DNA of 13,778 nt, from assembly GCA_018678395.1 (NCBI GenBank), contig JAHHMJ010000256.1, positions 1-13,778 on the forward strand, written 5' to 3'. A model generated the notes under the pieces. That model searched no databases. It worked only from the letters and a program-made list of their open reading frames with translations, and was not told where the DNA came from. Shown piece by piece: positions 9,706-13,778 of this stretch; the stretch's first letter is position 1, and every line of letters begins with the position of its first letter. This DNA is from Gemmatimonadota bacterium (GTDB taxonomy: Bacteria > Gemmatimonadota > Gemmatimonadetes > Longimicrobiales > Gaopeijiaceae). The position numbers were made by a program, and so were the translations under genes.

Positions 9706-10410
9706 ATGCGAGCGTCCGACGTCGACCCTGCCCCGCCCCCCGAAGCACCCGCTCCGGAGTATCGACGCTCCGTCGGTGCGTTGGAGCGCGACGGCCGCGG
9801 GTGGGCCTGCGAATTGATCGCGTTCGCCCACGGCGACGTGTGGCGGGGCGGCTTCGCCTTTCTTCCGACCGACCCCAAGCCCGGCGAAGACGAACTGCGG
9901 ACCGCGACGATCTTCGTGGAGGACTCCCAGGCGGAAATCCACGCGAAGGCGCGTTCGATGGGCCGACCACTGCTCGAAGCGCTTCTGGACTCGGCGCTGC
10001 ACGTACGTGCGCAGGAGAGGGCCAGTTCGCCGTTCCTTCAGCGCTGGTTCCGGAAGGTACTCTCCGATCCCGAGCTGGGCGGGGGGGACGGGATCGACGG
10101 GGCGGAGCCGCGGGCGGACCTCGACGAGCTGCGATCGCTGTACGCGTCCTATCGGATGGACCAGGTCGCGCATTTCATCGCGCTCGTGGAGCCCGACGAC
10201 TTCCACCGCGCCGTCGACGAGATCCTGGATGGACAGCGCATCGACTTCGCGGCGCGCGATCGTCTGCAACTGGCGATGATCGTCGTGGAGTACATCGAGT
10301 CGCGCCTGCCCCTGCCCCCGTTCGAGACCTGGATCGTCGACTTCCTCGGACACCGGGACCGGTACCAGGACTACGCCCACGAACTGCATCGCGAGGGCGT
10401 ACTGCCCTGA
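9706..10410 (+). CDS. Unknown 234-aa two-module protein (A-B order)
   Basis: No family was recognised. After a Pro/Ala-rich N-terminus (about 1-20), module A spans about 28-100: RGWACELIAF, GDVWRGGFAFLP (43-54), ELRTATIFVED (63-73) and RPLLEALLDSALH (87-99). A linker follows, then module B at about 138-225: LDELRSLYASYRMDQVAHF, LVEPDDF, and the signature RLPLPPFETWIVDFLGHRDRY (200-220, quoted in parts as RLPLPPFETW and VDFLGHRDRY). Both modules recur in the 192-aa protein in swapped order. There is no signal peptide or membrane segment. The start could be GTG at 9703 or the adjacent ATG at 9706; I prefer the ATG. No strong ribosome site or promoter is visible. The gene diverges from the 295-aa gene across a region with a perfect inverted repeat, and converges on glpD with a 30-base gap. 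Confidence 0.78.
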   Translation: MRASDVDPAPPPEAPAPEYRRSVGALERDGRGWACELIAFAHGDVWRGGFAFLPTDPKPGEDELRTATIFVEDSQAEIHAKARSMGRPLLEALLDSALHVRAQERASSPFLQRWFRKVLSDPELGGGDGIDGAEPRADLDELRSLYASYRMDQVAHFIALVEPDDFHRAVDEILDGQRIDFAARDRLQLAMIVVEYIESRLPLPPFETWIVDFLGHRDRYQDYAHELHREGVLP

Positions 10411-10440
10411 CGGGATGCTGGTCGGGTGCCCGTCCTCCGT

Positions 10441-12015
10441 TCAGCCGGCGGCTCCTCCCGGCAGGTACCCCGCGGCCAGTTGCCCGTACTCCTCCACCTG
10501 GGCCGCCACCCAGTCGTCCGTGCGGCCCAGCTCGTCGGCCATCCTGCGGGCCACCGCCTCGGCCACCTCGACCGAGGCCGCGGCATCCAGCAGCAGGGAG
10601 CGGGTCCGTCGCGAGAGTACGTCCTCGACCGTGCGGGCCATCTCGAAGCGCACCGCCCAGGTGACCTCGGCCCACCGGGCGGGCAGGCGCGGATGGATGC
10701 GCTCGTCACCCCCGGGTACCTCCATGGCCAGCGCGGTCAACTCGGGGGCATCGGCGCCGTAGACGGCCCAGTCGCCGAACCGTTCCGCCGCGGGATGGTA
10801 TCCGTGGATCTGCAGATCCCGGGTCGTGCACGGAACCGGGTCGAGTCCCGCGAGCACGGCCGCGTGATCGACCGCGTCTTCGGCCATCTTCCGGTACGTG
10901 GTCCACTTGCCCCCCGTGATGGTCACGAGGCCGGTGGGCGAGATCTGCAGCGTGTGGTCCCGGGACAGCGATGCGGTATCGTCCGCGTCGTCCGAACCGA
11001 CCAGCGGGCGCAGCCCGGCGAAGGCGCTGAGTACGTCGCCCGGCTCCGGGTCCTGCGTCAGGTACCGAGCCGCGTGTTCGAGAACGAACGAGATCTCGTC
11101 CGCCAAGGGGCGGGGTTCGACGTCGATGGTGTCGACCGGCGTGTCCGTCGTCCCCACGATCACGCGATCGTGCCACGGTACCGCGAAGAGCACCCGACCG
11201 TCATCCGTGTGCGGGACCATGATCGCCGAGTCCCCCGGAAGGAACCGGCGCTCGAGGACGATGTGGATCCCCTGGCTGGCCCGGATCATCGGCCGAGCCG
11301 CCTCGTCGTCCAATCGCCGGAGTCCGTCGGCGAACGGGCCCGTTGCGTTGATGACCGTCTTCGCCGCGATCTCCATCGTCGAGCCCGCCTCTCGATCTTC
11401 GACCCGCACTCCGGCCACCACTCCCGTCCCGTCCTTGAGCAGGCCCGTCACCGGCGCGTAGTTGGTCAACACGGCCCCCAGCCCCGCAGCCGTACGCGCC
11501 AGATGCACGAGCAGACGCGCGTCGTCGAACTGTCCGTCGTGGTAGACGACCCCGCCGCGGAGTCCCTCGGTCTCGATCGTGGGAAGGCGCTCCACCGTCT
11601 CCTCCTTCGACAACAGGCGCGAGGGCCCGAAGCCGTAGCGCCCGGCGAGGGCGTCGTAGACCTTGAGCCCTATGCCGTAGAAGGGTGCTTCCCACCAGTC
11701 GTAGTTGGGCACGACGAACGCGAGATCATGGACGAGGTGGGGCGCGTTGGCTCGCAGGATCCCGCGCTCCCGCAAGGCGTCCATCACCAGCGGGATGTTG
11801 CCCTGGCGAAGGTAGCGGACGCCCCCATGCACCAGCTTCGTGCTGCGACTCGACGTGCCCTTGCCGAAATCGTACGCCTCGAAGAGGGCGACGTCGTAGC
11901 CGCGGGCCGCGGCATCGACCGCGATCCCGAGGCCGGTCGCTCCCCCACCGACCACCGCCAGATCCCACGGGCGGTCCCTCCGGGCCAGTCGGCCCACCAT
12001 CTCGTCACGCTGCAT
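10441..12015 (-). CDS. glpD: Aerobic glycerol-3-phosphate dehydrogenase (FAD)
   Basis: The 524-residue flavoprotein oxidises sn-glycerol 3-phosphate to dihydroxyacetone phosphate at the inner face of the cytoplasmic membrane and passes electrons to quinone. The FAD-binding dinucleotide fold is at the N-terminus: DLAVVGGGATGLGIAVDAA (18-36) with the acidic residue ending strand 2 (VALFEAYDF). The family motif SSRSTKLVHGGVRYL (55-69), ATGPFADGLR (224-233), GTTDTPVD (288-295), AGLRPLV (333-339) and ITGGKWTTYRKMAEDA (366-381) are all intact. A C-terminal helical domain (about 395-520) matches full-length GlpD. Start is the ATG at 12015, eight bases after GAGG. No glycerol kinase or facilitator lies next to it in the window. 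GlpA is the alternative, but it would carry further C-terminal features and sit with glpB and glpC. Confidence 0.94.
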   Translation of the reverse strand: MQRDEMVGRLARRDRPWDLAVVGGGATGLGIAVDAAARGYDVALFEAYDFGKGTSSRSTKLVHGGVRYLRQGNIPLVMDALRERGILRANAPHLVHDLAFVVPNYDWWEAPFYGIGLKVYDALAGRYGFGPSRLLSKEETVERLPTIETEGLRGGVVYHDGQFDDARLLVHLARTAAGLGAVLTNYAPVTGLLKDGTGVVAGVRVEDREAGSTMEIAAKTVINATGPFADGLRRLDDEAARPMIRASQGIHIVLERRFLPGDSAIMVPHTDDGRVLFAVPWHDRVIVGTTDTPVDTIDVEPRPLADEISFVLEHAARYLTQDPEPGDVLSAFAGLRPLVGSDDADDTASLSRDHTLQISPTGLVTITGGKWTTYRKMAEDAVDHAAVLAGLDPVPCTTRDLQIHGYHPAAERFGDWAVYGADAPELTALAMEVPGGDERIHPRLPARWAEVTWAVRFEMARTVEDVLSRRTRSLLLDAAASVEVAEAVARRMADELGRTDDWVAAQVEEYGQLAAGYLPGGAAG

Positions 12016-12110
12016 GCGTCATCCCTCGTCACCGAGCCGGGTCATGTGTCCGCCTAGGGTAAGTGTTATCGTTCGCGGCCGCTCCCGGTTCATTCTCGAA
12101 GGCCACGCCC

Positions 12111-12914
12111 GTGTCGCCCGCCGCCAACGCCCTTCTCGCCGTCCTGCTGGTGAGTGCGATCTCGCTGATCGGGGTCGTCACGGTATCGCGGGATCCGGCC
12201 GTGCTGCGGCGACGGCTTCCTCTGCTGGTGAGCCTCGCGGCCGGTGTTCTGGTCGGGGGAGCGATGCTCCACCTTCTGCCCGAGGCCATAGAGGCGCTGG
12301 GCCCGGGAATCGAGGTCTGGCTTCTCTTCCTGGGCGGATTCCTGGGCTTCTTCGTGTTGGAACGGTACCTCTGGTTCCACCACCACGGTCGGCACTTCCC
12401 GGCCAGCGACCCTGACGCGGACCCCCACCCCACGGGCCACGGGCTGGGCGAAGACTGCGCGGAGCCCCATCCCGTCGTGATCATGAACCTGGTGGGGGAC
12501 GGGGCGCACAACCTCATCGACGGCATGGCGATCGGCGCGGCATTCATGGTGAACCCGGCCGCGGGCATCGCCACGACCATCGCCATCGCGCTGCACGAGA
12601 TCCCCCAGGAGCTCGGGGACTTCGGGGTTCTGGTCCACGGAGGGCTGTCCGTGCGCAGGGCGCTCCTGTTCAACGTGCTGTCGGGCCTGGTCGCGGTCCT
12701 GGGTGTCACCATCGCCCTGCTCGTGGGCCAGCGCGTCGACGGATTCTCGGCCGCGCTGCTTCCCATCACCGCCGGGAGCTTCCTCTACATCGCCGCGGCC
12801 GACCTCATCCCCGAAATCCACCGCCACCGGGATCGATCACGAGCGGCTGCCCAGGCCCTCTTCCTCTTCCTCGGCGTGGGGCTCACCCTGATTCTCAGAC
12901 TCCAGGTCCATTGA
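12111..12914 (+). CDS. ZIP-family divalent metal transporter
   Basis: The 267-residue membrane protein belongs to the ZIP family, which carries zinc and related divalent cations into the cytoplasm. Eight hydrophobic helices can be traced. Helix 4 carries the metal site [17 protein letters not shown] (129-145; His133, Asn134, Asp137) and helix 5 carries [15 protein letters not shown] (160-174; His162, Glu163, Glu167). A His/Asp-rich loop between helices 3 and 4 (about 90-120, starting FHHHGRHF) is typical of ZIP metal-sensing loops. I prefer the GTG at 12111 (MSPAANALL), eight bases after GAAGG; a GTG at 12063 would add 16 residues. It diverges from glpD. The rpsU promoter overlaps its stop codon. 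Metal preference cannot be read from the sequence; zinc is most likely. Confidence 0.9.
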   Translation: MSPAANALLAVLLVSAISLIGVVTVSRDPAVLRRRLPLLVSLAAGVLVGGAMLHLLPEAIEALGPGIEVWLLFLGGFLGFFVLERYLWFHHHGRHFPASDPDADPHPTGHGLGEDCAEPHPVVIMNLVGDGAHNLIDGMAIGAAFMVNPAAGIATTIAIALHEIPQELGDFGVLVHGGLSVRRALLFNVLSGLVAVLGVTIALLVGQRVDGFSAALLPITAGSFLYIAAADLIPEIHRHRDRSRAAAQALFLFLGVGLTLILRLQVH

Positions 12915-12940
12915 CCCTCGGTCGATTCTGGGAATATCTT
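12911..12940 (+). promoter_or_regulatory. Promoter of rpsU
   Basis: TTGACC (12911-12916) matches five of six -35 positions and is followed after 18 bases by TATCTT (12935-12940), four of six -10 positions. It overlaps the stop codon of the ZIP gene. Initiation is expected near 12947, inside a GGTAG-G-CTACC palindrome (12941-12951), leaving a leader of about 40 bases with the ribosome site AGGAG at 12971-12975. Confidence 0.5.
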
Positions 12941-12985
12941 GGTAGGCTACCGAAAGAAGTTATCTCACCGAGGAGCGTGATTCCT

Positions 12986-13183
12986 TTGGAAGTGACCATC
13001 CAGGACAACGAGAGCCTCGAGCGGGCACTGCGGCGCTTCAAGCGCAAGGTGCAGCGTTCGGGTCTCTACTCCGAGCTTCGCAAGCGCCGCTTCTACGAGA
13101 AGCCCAGCGCCCAGCGCAAGCGCAAGCGTGAGGCCGCGATCCGCCGTGAGCGGCGGCGTCAGCGCCGCAACGAGCGTCGCTGA
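12986..13183 (+). CDS. rpsU: 30S ribosomal protein S21
   Basis: S21 is a small, basic protein of the 30S subunit that helps engage the Shine-Dalgarno interaction during initiation. The 65-residue product carries the family core [19 protein letters not shown] (5-23) and [20 protein letters not shown] (24-43), followed by a very Arg/Lys-rich tail as usual. The start is probably TTG at 12986: AGGAG at 12971-12975 is ten bases upstream, and [10 protein letters not shown] is a normal S21 N-terminus. A GTG at 12977 is too close to the AGGAG, and a GTG at 12992 would be 16 bases away. The gene has its own promoter and a strong terminator, so it is likely monocistronic. Confidence 0.93.
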   Translation: MEVTIQDNESLERALRRFKRKVQRSGLYSELRKRRFYEKPSAQRKRKREAAIRRERRRQRRNERR

Positions 13184-13220
13184 GGGCTCGCGAGCACGCG
13201 TCGGACCCCTGGACGGGATG

Positions 13221-13250
13221 GGGGGCCTTCCTACAGGAGGGCCCCCTTTC
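13221..13250 (+). terminator. Rho-independent terminator after rpsU (possibly bidirectional)
   Basis: GGGGGCC (13221-13227) pairs with GGCCCCC (13240-13246), and the stem continues inward through TTCC/GGAG with one G-U pair to a TACA loop, making an 11-bp hairpin. TTTCTC follows on the rpsU side. The leftward AraC-type gene stops at 13251, immediately beside it, so the same hairpin may end both transcripts. Confidence 0.75.
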
Positions 13251-13778
13251 TCATGCCCAGCGATCTCGAGCGAAAGTCCGGTCCAGTCCCCGCCAGGCCT
13301 CGACCGCGACGGGGCCGAGCCCCCGCGTGACGAAGAGCAGGAGCATTTCGACACCGGTTTCGGGGGCACGGAGCCTGCTGGGCGGGCGACCGCACTGCGC
13401 CCGCACGAACCGCGACAGGTTGCCGCTGGAGTGGAAGCCGAGCTGCCACGCGATGCGCGCGGTACTGTCGGTCGATGAGCGCAGGCGGTGGGCGACCGTG
13501 AGCAGACGCAGCCCCCGCAGGTAACTGGCCGGCGACGGCAGGCCGCGGCGACGGAACCGTGCACGGAGCGCCCCGGCGGACAGGCCGAGGGCCGGTGCGA
13601 TCGCTTCGACCGACGAGAGTCGGGTCGGATCTTCGAGGACTCGACGGGCGAACCCCCGGAAGGCCAGCGGAAGACGGCCGCCGATCGCGCGCTGGCAGTC
13701 CGCGAGCATCCGGTCGACCCACGTCGTCGAGCGGTCGGCGACCGCCCCCTCCACCCAGGTCGCGAGCCCGAGTCGACC
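13251..13778 (-). CDS. AraC-family transcriptional regulator, C-terminal part (5' truncated by window end)
   Basis: The frame is open to the window edge, with 175 residues visible. The segment about 51-140 is the paired helix-turn-helix region of AraC-type activators: VEAIAPALGLSAGALRARFR forms the first HTH, ASYLRGLRLLTVAHRLRS the linker helix, and ARIAWQLGFHSSGNLSRFVR the second HTH, followed by GRPPSRLRA, where the family usually has G-x-x-P-x-x-x-R. About 37 residues follow this domain, which is longer than the usual short tail. A GTG at 13754 is a possible internal start, but codons upstream remain open and plausible, so the gene likely begins outside. The effector domain is not visible, so no ligand or target can be suggested. 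It converges on rpsU with a shared terminator. Confidence 0.83.
   Translation of the reverse strand, partial: GRLGLATWVEGAVADRSTTWVDRMLADCQRAIGGRLPLAFRGFARRVLEDPTRLSSVEAIAPALGLSAGALRARFRRRGLPSPASYLRGLRLLTVAHRLRSSTDSTARIAWQLGFHSSGNLSRFVRAQCGRPPSRLRAPETGVEMLLLFVTRGLGPVAVEAWRGLDRTFARDRWA

Noticed and set aside
10411..10440. CGGG-TG-CCCG hairpin between the 234-aa gene and glpD
   Set aside because: A 4-bp stem with a 2-base loop cannot form a stable terminator. I see no clear signal in this 30-base convergent gap.
12960..12968. Possible DnaA box (TTATCTCAC)
   Set aside because: It differs from TTATCCACA at several positions, stands alone, and lies in the rpsU leader.

Overview
The window is high-GC (roughly two thirds G+C by eye), densely coded bacterial chromosome. 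It carries core genes (gyrB, dciA, recF, ssb, rpsU, glpD) around a run of proteins I cannot assign. Lineage cannot be proved from this window. The recF-dciA-gyrB order, high GC, several TTG/GTG starts and the secreted amidohydrolase would fit Gemmatimonadota or another high-GC phylum, but this is an inference. No tRNA, rRNA, CRISPR, insertion sequence or integrase was seen.

Layout. 1-975 (+) is the 3' part of a secreted amidohydrolase. 989-4391 (-) is the cluster recF-dciA-gyrB; recF and dciA overlap by 4 nt (GTGA). 4630-5019 (+) is a small lipoprotein. 5029-6434 (-) is a two-gene unit, a crotonase-fold enoyl-CoA hydratase and a HupE/UreJ-like membrane protein, overlapping by TTGA. 6586-7035 (+) is ssb. 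10441-12015 (-) is glpD, 12111-12914 (+) a ZIP metal transporter, 12986-13183 (+) rpsU with a good promoter and a hairpin terminator, and 13251-13778 (-) the C-terminal part of an AraC-type regulator that runs off the window.

The interesting part is 7060-10410, between ssb and glpD. It holds five genes: a 119-aa protein, a 69-aa ribbon-helix-helix-like protein, a 192-aa protein, a 295-aa protein (overlapping the 192-aa gene by TTGA) and a divergent 234-aa protein. Three of them share one module (call it B) ending in a signature like LPPFExWxxDYxxHRxRY. Two of them also share a second module (call it A), in opposite order: A-B in the 234-aa protein, B-A in the 192-aa protein. The 119-aa protein is B alone. 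The non-coding DNA here is structured: tandem 8-bp repeats ahead of the ribbon-helix-helix gene, an AT-rich stretch with a similar repeat pair in the opposite orientation, and a perfect 9-bp inverted repeat between the divergent 295-aa and 234-aa genes. This looks like a small self-regulated gene family of unknown function. No function is claimed for it.

How the genes relate: gyrB, dciA, recF and ssb all serve DNA replication and repair (supercoiling, helicase loading, gap repair, single-strand protection). glpD feeds glycerol 3-phosphate electrons into respiration, the crotonase suggests fatty-acid oxidation, and ZIP and HupE suggest divalent metal handling. Nothing in the sequence ties these housekeeping genes functionally to the 7060-10410 group beyond adjacency.
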